This document shows, in pieces, positions 43,808 through 52,697 of a stretch of 64,000 bases of DNA; within the stretch, counting starts at the first letter, position 1, and the number at the start of each line of letters is the position of its first letter. The notes under the pieces were generated by a model. That model was not told the DNA's origin, ran no database searches, and worked only from the letters and a program-made list of their open reading frames with translations. The DNA is from Marinobacter sp. X15-166B (GTDB taxonomy: Bacteria > Pseudomonadota > Gammaproteobacteria > Pseudomonadales > Oleiphilaceae): assembly GCF_001752365.1 (NCBI RefSeq), contig NZ_MEIY01000001.1:3132272-3196271 (forward strand), written 5' to 3'. The translations under genes and the position numbers were made by a program.

Positions 43808-45163
43808 TCAGAGGCGCAGGATGGTCCGGTAACCGGCAACATCAACCTCGTAGGACGTGTGTTGGCGCAGGTAATCCCGGAAGGTTTCCGACGCCTCCGG
43901 CTCACCGTGCACCAGCTGAATCGCGGTACCCGCCGCCAGATCGCTTTGCTGCAGCCATTGTTCCAGCTCGCCGTAATCCGCGTGCGCCGACAGGCCGTCC
44001 AGCATTTCGATCCGTGCCTTGACCGGAATCCACGCGCCGTGGATTTTGACGGTCTCAGCGCCGGCCACCATTTTGGCACCACGGGTACCTCCCGCCTGGT
44101 AGCCCGCGAAGATTACCGTGGTTTTATGATCGGAAAGTAACTTTTTGAAATGATGCAGAATTCTACCCCCGGTGGCCATACCGCTGCCGGCGATAATAAT
44201 GTGAGGATAGGTTTGCCCCAGCAATTCTTTGGAAGCGTCAACGGAGCGGGTATAAATCGTCGACTGACCCAGGCTGCGACACTCCTGCTGGCTCAGTTTG
44301 TGTTGTTCGGGGTAATTCCAGTATATCTCCGACACATCAATCGCCATGGGACTGTCGAGATACACAGGCAGCTTGGGAATACGCTGCTCCCGCATCAGAC
44401 GGTCCAGCATATACTGCAGCACCTGGGCCCGCCCCACCGCGAAAGACGGAATCAATACCCGGCCACCGCCTTCGACGGTCGAGTTGATGACCTCAGCCAA
44501 TTCAGCAAATGGATCCTCAGCCCTGTGCAGACGGTTACCGTAAGTGGACTCCAGCAGTAAAAGATCCAATGCCGGTAACGGCTTCGGCGCATGCATGAAA
44601 ATATCGTCGAGACGCCCGACATCACCGGAAAAACCAACCCGTTTGCCCTCCGCCTCCAGAATTACGCTGCCCGCTCCCAGGATGTGTCCCACCGGCTGCA
44701 GATGAAAACGGATATCACCGATGGTCATCGGCTGTTCGTAGCCGAGGGACTGAAACAACGTCAGACTGGCGTTGGCTTCATCCTGGTTGTAGAGCGGTTC
44801 GGGCTTTTCATGCCGACCGATTTTATGCCGTTGGCAGAAGCGGGCCTCCTCCTCCTGAATGTGGCCACTGTCCGCCAGCATAATTCCGCACAACTCCACC
44901 GTGGCGGGATGGGCGAACACCGGGCCACGGTAGCCGCGTTTATATAGCACGGGAAGGTAACCGGAATGGTCCAGATGGGCATGGGTGAGGATGACCGCAT
45001 CCAGAGAACCAATGTCCACCGGCAATGGGTCGCGATTGCGGCGGCGCAGCCATTTGTAGCCCTGGAACAGGCCGCAATCCACCAGCACCCGGGTGGTGTC
45101 TGTTTCCACCAGGAATTTCGACCCGGTGACGGTTTCCGCACCACCCAAAAAAACGATGTTCAT
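43808..45163 (-). CDS. Metallo-beta-lactamase/beta-CASP hydrolase
   Basis: The 451-residue protein has the MBL metal motif LTHAHLDHSGYLPVL, HIQEEEARFCQRH, PVGHILGAGSVIL and FSGDVGR, the beta-CASP insertion (LLLLESTYGNRLH, IPSFAVGRAQVLQYML), and motif C in GLSAHADYGELEQW, with VHGEPEAS near the end. This RNA-metabolising group (YsgA/TTHA0252-like) acts as endo- or exoribonuclease or as a related hydrolase. The ATG follows a weak GAGG. It stands alone. Confidence 0.92.
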   Translation of the reverse strand: MNIVFLGGAETVTGSKFLVETDTTRVLVDCGLFQGYKWLRRRNRDPLPVDIGSLDAVILTHAHLDHSGYLPVLYKRGYRGPVFAHPATVELCGIMLADSGHIQEEEARFCQRHKIGRHEKPEPLYNQDEANASLTLFQSLGYEQPMTIGDIRFHLQPVGHILGAGSVILEAEGKRVGFSGDVGRLDDIFMHAPKPLPALDLLLLESTYGNRLHRAEDPFAELAEVINSTVEGGGRVLIPSFAVGRAQVLQYMLDRLMREQRIPKLPVYLDSPMAIDVSEIYWNYPEQHKLSQQECRSLGQSTIYTRSVDASKELLGQTYPHIIIAGSGMATGGRILHHFKKLLSDHKTTVIFAGYQAGGTRGAKMVAGAETVKIHGAWIPVKARIEMLDGLSAHADYGELEQWLQQSDLAAGTAIQLVHGEPEASETFRDYLRQHTSYEVDVAGYRTILRL

Positions 45164-45264
45164 AACGTCGAGCCTTGTTGGTGAATTGTTATTCAGTATA
45201 AGACGTATCCACCCACCGACAACACGGGCTCATCCCACCGAGCAACCGCACCGGATCGATGCGG

Positions 45265-46719
45265 TCAGTCTCCCTTGACCCCCTTTTCAATGCGCTCGCC
45301 AATACTCTGGTCGATGTTTTTCCAGTACTCAAACACCCGCGACAACACCGGCTCTGCCACCCCCGCTTTAATGTGACCGACCGCATTAGCGACTAACCGG
45401 TCCCGGGCCGCCTCGTCCATAACGTTGTTAATCAGCGTATTGGCCTGTCCAAAATCGTCGTCGTCCTTGCGCAAGGTATAGGCGGCACGCACCATATCAC
45501 CACTGGTTTGCCAGGTGGAATCGGTGGGAAACCGCCCGCCATCGGCGCTGGGCCCACCCTTGGAGTTGGGCGCGTACACCGGGTCGGTCACGTTATCAAT
45601 GCGCATGGCGCCGTCTTTGCTGTAACTGTGCACCGGTGACTGGGGCCGGTTGACCGGTATCTGTTTGTAGTTGGCCCCCAGACGGTGGCGATGGGCATCG
45701 GCGTAAGCGAACACCCGTCCCAGCAGCATTTTATCCGGACTGATACCGATACCCGGTACCAGATTGTTGGGTTCGAAAGCGGCCTGTTCAATTTCGGTGT
45801 GGTAATCGGTGGGGTTGCGGTTGAGGGTGAGGGTGCCCAGCTTGATTAGCGGGTAATCGCCATGGGGCCACACCTTGGTAAGATCGAACGGGTTGAAGCG
45901 GTAGGTTTCCGCCTCCTTGAACGGCATGATCTGCATGTGCAGCGTCCAACTCGGGTGGTCGCCCCGCTGGATCGCGTCATACAGGTCCCGGGTGTGATAG
46001 TCCCCATCCTCACCGGCCAGGCGATCGGCGTCTTCCTGGGTCAGAAAGTCAACCCCCTGATCGGTTTTGAAGTGGTACTTGACCCAGAATTTATCCCCCT
46101 GGGCGTTCACCCACAGGTAGGTGTGGCTGGAGTACCCGTTCATGTGGCGCCAGCTTTTGGGAATGCCACGGTCCCCCATCAGCCAGGTGACCTGATGAGC
46201 CGACTCCGGTGACAGGGTCCAGAAATCCCATTGCATGTCGTGGTCGCGCAGATTGGTATCCGCCCGGCGTTTTTGCGAGCGGATGAAATGCTGGAACTTC
46301 ATCGGATCACGGAGAAAAAACACCGGGGTGTTGTTGCCCACCATGTCGTAATTGCCTTCGCTGGTGTAGAACTTGAGCGCGAAGCCCCGGGGGTCACGCC
46401 AGGTATCGGGGCTGCCCCGCTCACCGGCCACGGTGGAGAAGCGAATCAGCACATCGGTTGTGGTGCCAGGCTGAAACACCGCGGCTTTGGTGTATTGGCT
46501 GAGGTCCTCGGTTACCTCAAAGTGGCCGAACGCACCGCCGCCCTTGGCGTGGGGCTGACGCTCGGGGATGCGCTCGCGGTTAAAACTGGCCATTTGCTCA
46601 ATCAGATAGTGATCATGCAGCAGCAAGGGGCCGTCCGGGCCCACCGATAAAGAGTGTTCATCGCTGGCAACCGGTATACCGGCATCGGTGGTGGTCGGTT
46701 TGGTGTCTTTAGGTGCCAT
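45265..46719 (-). CDS. katA: Catalase (monofunctional haem catalase)
   Basis: Converts hydrogen peroxide to water and oxygen. 484 residues, a small-subunit clade. The distal His is in [18 protein letters not shown] near residue 60, Asn in [17 protein letters not shown], and the proximal Tyr ligand in [29 protein letters not shown] has Gln-Pro where most catalases have Val-Val. No signal peptide. AAGGAG precedes the ATG. It is divergent from the SDR at 46870; the 150 bases between them probably hold both promoters, but I cannot point to a clear OxyR site. Confidence 0.96.
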   Translation of the reverse strand: MAPKDTKPTTTDAGIPVASDEHSLSVGPDGPLLLHDHYLIEQMASFNRERIPERQPHAKGGGAFGHFEVTEDLSQYTKAAVFQPGTTTDVLIRFSTVAGERGSPDTWRDPRGFALKFYTSEGNYDMVGNNTPVFFLRDPMKFQHFIRSQKRRADTNLRDHDMQWDFWTLSPESAHQVTWLMGDRGIPKSWRHMNGYSSHTYLWVNAQGDKFWVKYHFKTDQGVDFLTQEDADRLAGEDGDYHTRDLYDAIQRGDHPSWTLHMQIMPFKEAETYRFNPFDLTKVWPHGDYPLIKLGTLTLNRNPTDYHTEIEQAAFEPNNLVPGIGISPDKMLLGRVFAYADAHRHRLGANYKQIPVNRPQSPVHSYSKDGAMRIDNVTDPVYAPNSKGGPSADGGRFPTDSTWQTSGDMVRAAYTLRKDDDDFGQANTLINNVMDEAARDRLVANAVGHIKAGVAEPVLSRVFEYWKNIDQSIGERIEKGVKGD

Positions 46720-46869
46720 TGTAAGGTCTCCTTGTTGGGTACTGTCGGAGCATGTTCAGCCCGCCCTCCGAACCGGCTCGGGCGGCTACCGTTGGTTCAT
46801 TCAGTGAAGCAGTATTATGGAAAAACACCTAATCCGGGGTAGGCTGACCCCGACTGGAGGAGCACAATC

Positions 46870-47649
46870 ATGAATCTGAATCTGCAAGGCCGAAAGGCCA
46901 TCGTCTGCGCAGCGTCCAAAGGGTTGGGGCGGGCCTGCGCGTTTGCCCTGGCCGAAGAAGGAGTGGAGCTTGTTATCAACGCCCGCAATGCCGAGGCGCT
47001 GGAACAAACCGCGGCGGCCATTCGCACTGCCACCGGCGTCAGAGTGGTCGCTGTGCCTGCCGACATCACCACCGAACAAGGCCGCACGAAAGTGTTGGCG
47101 GCCTGCCCCGAACCGGACATTCTGGTCACCAACGCCGGGGGGCCACCTGCGGGTGACTTCCGTGACTGGGACGAACAGGCCTGGCACGACGCGCTGGATG
47201 CCAATATGCTCACCCCGATCTTTCTCATCAAAGCCGTGGTCGACGGTATGATGGCCCGGGGCTTCGGGCGCATTGTCAACATTACCTCCGGCGCGGTAAA
47301 AGCCCCCATTGCGGTGCTCGGTCTGTCCAACGGTGCGCGCAGCGGGCTGACCGGATTTGTCGCGGGTCTGGCCCGGGAGACCGTTGCCCGCAATGTGACC
47401 ATCAACGGCTTGCTGCCCGGACCGTTCGATACCGACCGGCTCCATTCGGTCGTGGCTGCTGAGGCCGAGCGTCTTGAAATCACTCCCAATGAGGCCCGCG
47501 AGCGTCGCATGCAGGCGAACCCGGCCAAACGTTTCGGACGTCCGGATGAGTTCGGTGCGGCCTGCGCCTTCCTCTGCAGTGAGCAGGCAGGCTTCATCAC
47601 CGGTCAGAACCTGTTGCTGGATGGTGGCCAGTATCCAGGCACATTTTAG
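46870..47649 (+). CDS. SDR family oxidoreductase lacking the catalytic Tyr-Lys pair
   Basis: A 259-residue SDR-fold protein. The cofactor loop is CAASKGLGRA, NAGGPPAGDF follows the NAG motif, and SGAVKAPIAVLGLSNGARSG replaces YxxxK with SNGAR, so both the Tyr and the Lys are absent. The end VTINGLLPGPFDTDR and TGQNLLLDGGQYPG is otherwise FabG-like. Relatives with the same LSNGAR signature are widespread, implying a conserved altered role. GGAGG precedes the ATG. Confidence 0.88.
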   Translation: MNLNLQGRKAIVCAASKGLGRACAFALAEEGVELVINARNAEALEQTAAAIRTATGVRVVAVPADITTEQGRTKVLAACPEPDILVTNAGGPPAGDFRDWDEQAWHDALDANMLTPIFLIKAVVDGMMARGFGRIVNITSGAVKAPIAVLGLSNGARSGLTGFVAGLARETVARNVTINGLLPGPFDTDRLHSVVAAEAERLEITPNEARERRMQANPAKRFGRPDEFGAACAFLCSEQAGFITGQNLLLDGGQYPGTF

Positions 47650-47755
47650 CCCCCGGGTTACGCGCCGCCGGCACAGGGGTTGCATCAGGGGCGTTGCCCG
47701 TTGGGTCCAAAGCTGACTAAACTGACCACTGGATTCCGTCGCAACGAGTCCGCCA

Positions 47756-49126
47756 ATGAGCCGTGTCAACGATTCGCCGGACCCTGGGTCCACCCCCTGC
47801 GCCAGTGACGAACCTGTCGGTTGGCTGGCCCGCATCGTGCTGATCAACCGGCACGAGTGGCCGGCGGTGCTCGCCAGTTTTGTATACTTCTTTTTCCTGT
47901 TGTTCAGCTACTACATTCTTCGCCCGGTGCGGGACGAAATGGGCATCCGTGGCGGGGTGGAAAACCTGCAATGGCTCTTTACCGCCACCTTCGTCGCCAT
48001 GTTGCTCGCCGTTCCCCTGTTTGCTGCCCTGGCAACCCACTTCCGACGCGCGGTCTTGCTGCCGGTGGTGTATGGCTTTTTCATTGTTTGTATCGGCGGG
48101 TTTTGGCTGTGGATGGAATCCGACCTTGCCATGACCTGGGCCGCGCGGGTGTTTTTTGTGTGGTTGTCAGTGTTCAACCTGTTTGTGGTGTCGGTGTTCT
48201 GGAGTTTCATGGCCGACATATTTGATGACCGCCAGGCCGCCCGCTTGTTCGCAGCCATCGCCGCCGGTGGCAGCGCGGGCGCCATTCTCGGCCCCGGACT
48301 GACCGGTCTGCTGGCGCAAATCATGGCACCACTACACTTGTTACCCATTGCGGGGGTGTCCCTGGCGCTAACCCTGCCCTGCATCTGGGCGGTACAGCAT
48401 TGGCGGCCTTCATCAACAAATGGGAAACCGGCCACCCGCAACTCCCCTGACCGACCCTTGGGTGGCACCTTGCTGGAAGGCGTCCAGGCCATAAGGCGCT
48501 CTCGCTACCTGGGCGGCATCTGCGCGTTCATCTGGCTGTACACTACACTGGCAACTTTTCTCTATTTTGCCCAAGCTGACATTGTCAGCAGGACCTTTAC
48601 CGACAGCGGAGATCGCACCTCGGTTTTTGCAGCGCTGGATTTTGCCACCAATACGGTGACTGTCGGGCTGCAGCTGTTTGTGACCGCCCGACTGGTGCGG
48701 AGCTTTGGCCTGGACCGCACCCTGGCGCTGATTCCGGTCGTCGTCGCCGTCGGGTTTGTGTGTCTCGCCCTGACCCCGGTACTGATCACCTTGCTGGTGT
48801 TCCAGTTGCTGCGCCGCGCCGGCAATTACGCCATCGCCAAGCCCGGGCGCGAAATGCTGTTCACGGTGATACCACGGATGGAAAAGTACAAGGCCAAGAA
48901 CGTCATCGACACGGTCGTCTACCGCGGTGGCGACGCCCTGGCCGGCTGGGTGTACAGTGGGCTTGCCATGCAGGGGCTGGGACTGACCGGCATTTCTTGG
49001 GTGGCGGTGCCGATCGCACTTGGTTGGGCCACCATCGGTTTTCGGCTCGGCCAGGCACAGTCAGCGCGCGCAACCCGGCTGCACACAACCACAGAGCGGA
49101 TGGAGAAGCCCCATGACCCGACCTGA
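47756..49126 (+). CDS. NTP/NDP-exchange-like MFS carrier
   Basis: A 456-residue membrane protein with about twelve helices. FFFLLFSYYILRPVRDEMGI near the start and REMLFTVIPRMEKYKAKNVI with DTVVYRGGDALAGW near the end are shared with the Tlc ADP/ATP translocase-related branch of the MFS found in free-living bacteria. The substrate is unknown; nucleotide exchange should not be assumed. Its 3' end overlaps the start of the aldo/keto reductase by 14 bases, which points to translational coupling. Confidence 0.82.
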   Translation: MSRVNDSPDPGSTPCASDEPVGWLARIVLINRHEWPAVLASFVYFFFLLFSYYILRPVRDEMGIRGGVENLQWLFTATFVAMLLAVPLFAALATHFRRAVLLPVVYGFFIVCIGGFWLWMESDLAMTWAARVFFVWLSVFNLFVVSVFWSFMADIFDDRQAARLFAAIAAGGSAGAILGPGLTGLLAQIMAPLHLLPIAGVSLALTLPCIWAVQHWRPSSTNGKPATRNSPDRPLGGTLLEGVQAIRRSRYLGGICAFIWLYTTLATFLYFAQADIVSRTFTDSGDRTSVFAALDFATNTVTVGLQLFVTARLVRSFGLDRTLALIPVVVAVGFVCLALTPVLITLLVFQLLRRAGNYAIAKPGREMLFTVIPRMEKYKAKNVIDTVVYRGGDALAGWVYSGLAMQGLGLTGISWVAVPIALGWATIGFRLGQAQSARATRLHTTTERMEKPHDPT

Positions 49127-50081
49127 CCCCCACGCACCGATAGAACACCAGCTGTCGCGCCGGCGGTTCCTCAAACTCGCGTCCAGTGCCATGTTGCTGG
49201 GGGCGCTGGCACCCCGGGGTATTATGGCCGATACAGATTCACTCATCCGGCGGACGATTCCATCCACCGACGAGGGTATACCGGTGATTGGCCTGGGAAC
49301 CGCCCGCACCTTCAATGTCTCTCCCGACAATCAATCCGCAATGGCGGCGCTCAGACAGGTCCTGAATCACTTTTACCAAGGTGGTGGACGGGTGGTGGAC
49401 AGTTCCCCCATGTACGGCCATGCGGAAACGGTCGTCGGGCAATTGGCGGCGGATTTGGGTATTGCCGATGAGTTGTTCATGGCCACCAAAGTGTGGACCC
49501 GGGGGCAGCAGGAGGGAATCGCCCAGATGCAGCGGTCCGCCCAGCGCATGGGCGGAGGCCCGCTGGAGCTGATGCAGGTCCACAATCTGGTCGACACAGA
49601 GGCGCATCTGGAAACGCTGAAAGCCTGGCGCGAAGAAGGCCGCATCCGCTATATCGGCGTGACCCACTCCCGCACCCGTGCTTTTGATGAACTCACCAGA
49701 CTGTGCGAGCAGGAACCGCTGGACTTCGTTCAGTTCAACTACAACATCCATGAACGGGAAGCCGAAAAGCGCTTGCTGCCCGCTGCCCGCGAGAATGGCG
49801 TGGCAACGCTCATCAACGAGCCTTTCGCGAAAGGGTCTTTGTTTCGGTTGGTGCGGGGCCAGGCCCTGCCGGACTGGGCCGCGGATCTCGGTGTCGCGAG
49901 CTGGGCCCAGTTCTTTCTCAAATTCATCGTCAGCCACCCGGCCGTCACCTGTGCCATCCCAGCGACCAGCAACCCGGAGCATGCCCTCGACAACATTGGC
50001 GCCGCCCACGGGTACGTTCCAGACCTGAAGGAAAGACGCCGGATGGCCGAGCACGTGCAGGCCATGTGGATGTGGCGTTAA
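49113..50081 (+). CDS. Exported aldo/keto reductase with Tat signal
   Basis: The ATG at 49113 gives 322 residues; the open frame runs further upstream inside the carrier gene. The leader SRRRFLKLASSAMLLGALAP is a twin-arginine signal, so folding with NAD(P)H in the cytoplasm precedes export. The TIM-barrel part has VIGLGTARTF, GGGRVVDSSPMYG (Asp, Tyr), ELFMATKVWTR (Lys), LELMQVHNLVD (His) and AIPATSNPEHALDNIGAA. It is coupled to the carrier gene upstream; a periplasmic reductase plus a carrier could handle one compound, but no substrate can be named. Confidence 0.88.
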   Translation: MTRPDPHAPIEHQLSRRRFLKLASSAMLLGALAPRGIMADTDSLIRRTIPSTDEGIPVIGLGTARTFNVSPDNQSAMAALRQVLNHFYQGGGRVVDSSPMYGHAETVVGQLAADLGIADELFMATKVWTRGQQEGIAQMQRSAQRMGGGPLELMQVHNLVDTEAHLETLKAWREEGRIRYIGVTHSRTRAFDELTRLCEQEPLDFVQFNYNIHEREAEKRLLPAARENGVATLINEPFAKGSLFRLVRGQALPDWAADLGVASWAQFFLKFIVSHPAVTCAIPATSNPEHALDNIGAAHGYVPDLKERRRMAEHVQAMWMWR

Positions 50082-50204
50082 ACGTCAGCGATGCATGTAA
50101 CCTTCCGAGAGCAATGGTGTCTGTAGTTACGAAGGCCATCCCGGTATCGGCGCAATTTTCTGATACTGCACAGGGTGGCGAGTCCGACACAGGAGGACAC
50201 TCTC

Positions 50205-50351
50205 ATGAACCTGTTCAAACTGTTCGCCGTGTTAGCGTTTCTATTCACCGGTGCCGTGTCCGCACAGGGCGTCAATATCGATGATATGGAATGCAGCGGG
50301 GATGTCGCTTGCACGATCGTCTCCGACTCTGTTGATAGCCCGGAGTCTTAA
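50205..50351 (+). CDS. Small secreted two-cysteine peptide, copy 1
   Basis: A 48-codon gene with AGGAGG at the right spacing before its ATG. The first 20 residues (MNLFKLFAVLAFLFTGAVSA) are a Sec signal peptide with an A-x-A-type cut. The mature peptide is about 28 residues, acidic, and has IDDMECSGDVACTIVSDSVD with two Cys five residues apart. The same pattern, DD-x-E-C-x-G-x3-C-x-IV, is found in the next gene. I do not know the family. A C-x5-C disulfide in the periplasm or outside is likely. A terminator-like hairpin follows at 50371-50404. Confidence 0.75.
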   Translation: MNLFKLFAVLAFLFTGAVSAQGVNIDDMECSGDVACTIVSDSVDSPES

Positions 50352-50594
50352 ACACCCTGCCCCAACCCATACCCGCCGCTGTGCACTGCGCTGCGCCGGT
50401 GGGTACTCCTCTTGCTCCGGCACACTGCCGGCTGGCCGCATAGGCTTTGCGGATATGAGCGCAGCACCAATATGAAAAAACAGTCTGTAACGTTTGTCAG
50501 GAAAAGGTGTCTGTATTTATGAAGGTCACCATAGAATCGGCCAAATCGGGTGTTGCCGCTCACGGTGGCGAATCAGACACAGGAGTCCTCACTC

Positions 50595-50753
50595 ATGAAC
50601 CTGCTCAGATTGTTTGCCATGTTAGCGTTTTTGTTCGCCGGTTCAGCGTTTGCTGAAGGCGACGTCGGTGGCGTCAGTCACGATGACATCGAATGCAACG
50701 GCCATTACCCCTGCTTCATTGTCGATGGAGCGGTGGATGACAAAGATTTCTAG
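50595..50753 (+). CDS. Small secreted two-cysteine peptide, copy 2
   Basis: A 52-codon paralogue of the gene at 50205-50351, with AGGAG ahead of the ATG. The signal peptide is MNLLRLFAMLAFLFAGSAFA; the mature part is acidic, about 32 residues, and includes HDDIECNGHYPCFIVDGAVD, with the same C-x5-C pair. Signal peptides and the cysteine core are more alike than the ends, as expected of duplicated secreted peptides. Function is unknown; possibilities are an envelope stress peptide, a modulator of a wall enzyme or an antagonistic peptide. It is followed by a hairpin at 50772-50809 and a lytic transglycosylase gene. Confidence 0.75.
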   Translation: MNLLRLFAMLAFLFAGSAFAEGDVGGVSHDDIECNGHYPCFIVDGAVDDKDF

Positions 50754-51049
50754 ACACCAGCCAGACTCATTACCCGCCGCTGTCCGCAATCCCAGTTGCG
50801 GTGGTGGGTGCCCCCCTGCTCCACATCATGCCCGCCTGCCCGGTCCCGATTGCCATCGGGTCTGCCATTGTTCCCCTCAGCGCTTCTTTTTTGCAGGGAG
50901 TGGCGCACCGGATTCGCAATTCGTGAAGCCAGACACTGTTGCCACCTGACTAGCGGTTTATTCGCCAAGACAATACCGTATAATCAGGCCTGACGAAGCT
51001 TCTTCAAAGCGATCAATCACTTGTCAGACACAGGATCGGCCCGGGCGCA

Positions 51050-51751
51050 ATGAGCAGCCGTTTATCAACCATAGGCACACTGCTGATAACCCAGCTGCTG
51101 ACATGCTCGCTGCCCGTTGCGGCGGACAGCGTACGCCGCGTGGTTCATGCGGACGGTTCGGTCGAGTTCACCAATATCCGGGAGAGCGAGCGCCGCCGCG
51201 CATCCAGCAAGGACGAAGTCGTCTTCCGCTACACGGACGAACGCGGTATCGTGTCCTATTCCAGCATTCAGCCCGACAGTAACGCTTACGAAGTCATACG
51301 CTTTGAGTGTTATGCCTGTGACCCTGATTCCACGGTGGACTGGCGCACCACCCCGCTCTTTTTGACGCCGTTCCGGGACGAAATCAATGTCGCCAGCGCG
51401 GAGTATAACGTCGATCCTGCCCTGGTTCGGGCGGTGATCCACGCGGAGTCGGCTTTTAACCCCAACGCCCTGTCACCCAAGGGGGCCCAGGGGCTTATGC
51501 AATTGATGCCGGGCACCGCCGCCGAACTCGGCGTGCAGAATGCCATGGCTGCTGCCGAGAACATTCGCGGCGGAGTCCATTATCTGGCCCGGATGTTGCG
51601 GCGGTTTGACGGCGACATCCGTCTGGCAACCGCTGCCTACAACGCCGGTCCCGGTGCGGTTGGCCGTCACGGAGGTATACCCCCCTACGCGGAGACCAAA
51701 GCGTACGTCCGACGGGTAGGCATATTGCGCGAGCGGTATGCCGCCCACTAG
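51050..51751 (+). CDS. Lytic transglycosylase (SLT family) with DUF4124 leader region
   Basis: A peptidoglycan lytic transglycosylase, 233 residues. A signal peptide ([17 protein letters not shown]) is followed by [14 protein letters not shown] and [14 protein letters not shown], two DUF4124-like beta motifs, and then the SLT domain: [20 protein letters not shown] with the catalytic Glu, [15 protein letters not shown] and [20 protein letters not shown]. It should cut glycan strands in the periplasm. The lipoprotein RlpA follows, another glycan-cleaving enzyme. Confidence 0.92.
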   Translation: MSSRLSTIGTLLITQLLTCSLPVAADSVRRVVHADGSVEFTNIRESERRRASSKDEVVFRYTDERGIVSYSSIQPDSNAYEVIRFECYACDPDSTVDWRTTPLFLTPFRDEINVASAEYNVDPALVRAVIHAESAFNPNALSPKGAQGLMQLMPGTAAELGVQNAMAAAENIRGGVHYLARMLRRFDGDIRLATAAYNAGPGAVGRHGGIPPYAETKAYVRRVGILRERYAAH

Positions 51752-51801
51752 CACGCCGGCCTCACCGGGACGACCAAGAGTACTTGAGACAGGAACTTAC
51801 C

Positions 51802-52191
51802 ATGAGCGCTTTAAAATCCGGGACCATCGCTATCTGCCTTTTATTGATGCTGAGCGGCTGCTCCAGTGCAGGCCCCAAAGGCAGCTCCACCCGGGTCGGT
51901 TACACCGAAACCGGCCTGGCGTCCTACTACGCCATGAAGTTCCAGGGCAGACAAACAGCCAACGGCGAGCGCTTCAACCAGTCGGCCAGCACGGCCGCTC
52001 ACAAGACGTTGCCGTTTGGCACCCGGGTCAAAGTCACCAATTCCCGCAATGGCAAAAGTGTGGTGGTCCGAATCAACGACCGGGGGCCCTTTGTGCGTGG
52101 CCGGGTGATTGATTTGTCCCGATCCGCGTTTGAACGCATCGGCAACCTCGACACAGGTGTCATTCCGGTGAAAGTTGAAGTCATCCGGTGA
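51802..52191 (+). CDS. rlpA: RlpA family septal-ring lytic transglycosylase
   Basis: A lipoprotein of 129 residues from ATG 51802 (AGGA site). The lipobox is LMLSGCSS. The double-psi beta-barrel has VGYTETGLASYYAMKFQGRQ, TANGERFNQSASTAAHKTLP, KSVVVRINDRGPFVRGRVID and LSRSAF. The Asp in NDRGPF and the His in AAHKTLP are the expected catalytic residues. There is no SPOR domain, so this is the short form. It lies 50 bases after the SLT gene, possibly in one operon. Confidence 0.9.
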   Translation: MSALKSGTIAICLLLMLSGCSSAGPKGSSTRVGYTETGLASYYAMKFQGRQTANGERFNQSASTAAHKTLPFGTRVKVTNSRNGKSVVVRINDRGPFVRGRVIDLSRSAFERIGNLDTGVIPVKVEVIR

Positions 52192-52268
52192 AAACAGATG
52201 GTGTCTGAAAACCTCTGCCCTTAAACTGTCGACCTGCACTCAATACAATTCAAACGTCAGGAGGCACC

Positions 52269-52625
52269 ATGAGCATTACTCGCATCCGTCCCGCCGCCCG
52301 CATGAGTCAGGTGGTCATTCACAACAACACCGCTTATCTGTGTGGCCAGGTCCCGGAAGACACCAGCCAGGGCATGGTCGAACAGACCCGGTCGATGCTG
52401 GAGAAGGTTGATGCTTTGCTGACAGAAGTGGGCAGCGATCGCAACCACCTGCTGAGCGCTACGATTTATGTCAAAGACATGAGCCTGTTTGCCGAGATGA
52501 ACGAAGTCTGGGACAACTGGGTGCCCAGTGGCCACGCCCCTGCCCGCACCTGTGTCCAGGCGCCCATGGCCAATCCGGACTATTTGGTGGAAGTGTCAGT
52601 GGTTGCCGCGATTCCTGCGGGCTGA
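52269..52625 (+). CDS. RidA family protein
   Basis: A 118-residue protein of the RidA/YjgF/RutC superfamily. [38 protein letters not shown] and [20 protein letters not shown] hold the motif with the Arg (RTCVQA) that binds the imine or carboxylate in active RidA enzymes. The usual role is hydrolysis of reactive 2-aminoacrylate-type enamines/imines. AGGAGG precedes the ATG. A terminator follows at 52650-52681. Confidence 0.92.
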   Translation: MSITRIRPAARMSQVVIHNNTAYLCGQVPEDTSQGMVEQTRSMLEKVDALLTEVGSDRNHLLSATIYVKDMSLFAEMNEVWDNWVPSGHAPARTCVQAPMANPDYLVEVSVVAAIPAG

Positions 52626-52649
52626 TTGCGGCACACCGCAAGGCACGTA

Positions 52650-52681
52650 AAAGCACGTCAACTCCGGAACTGACGTGCTTT
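52650..52681 (+). terminator. Hairpin terminator after the RidA gene
   Basis: AAAGCACGTCA pairs perfectly with TGACGTGCTTT across ten bases; the last T are in the stem, followed by TCT. It ends 16 bases before the start of the SRAP gene. Confidence 0.7.
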
Positions 52682-52697
52682 CTGAAGGAAACGCTGT

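Larger units (their letters stand above)
50116..50809 (+). repeat. Tandem duplication, unit about 290 bases, period 390
   Basis: The block 50116-50404 recurs at 50506-50809. The shared parts are GGTGTCTGTA upstream, GGTGGCGA and GACACAGGAG before the start codons, the signal-peptide coding part, and an ACCCGCCG hairpin after each stop (50371-50404 and 50772-50809). The two ATG codons are exactly 390 bases apart. Each unit thus holds leader, small gene and terminator-like hairpin. Confidence 0.8.

Noticed and set aside
46801..47847. 348-codon minus-strand frame opposite the SDR at 46870
   Set aside because: Shadow of the plus-strand SDR, which has a ribosome site and the SDR motifs.
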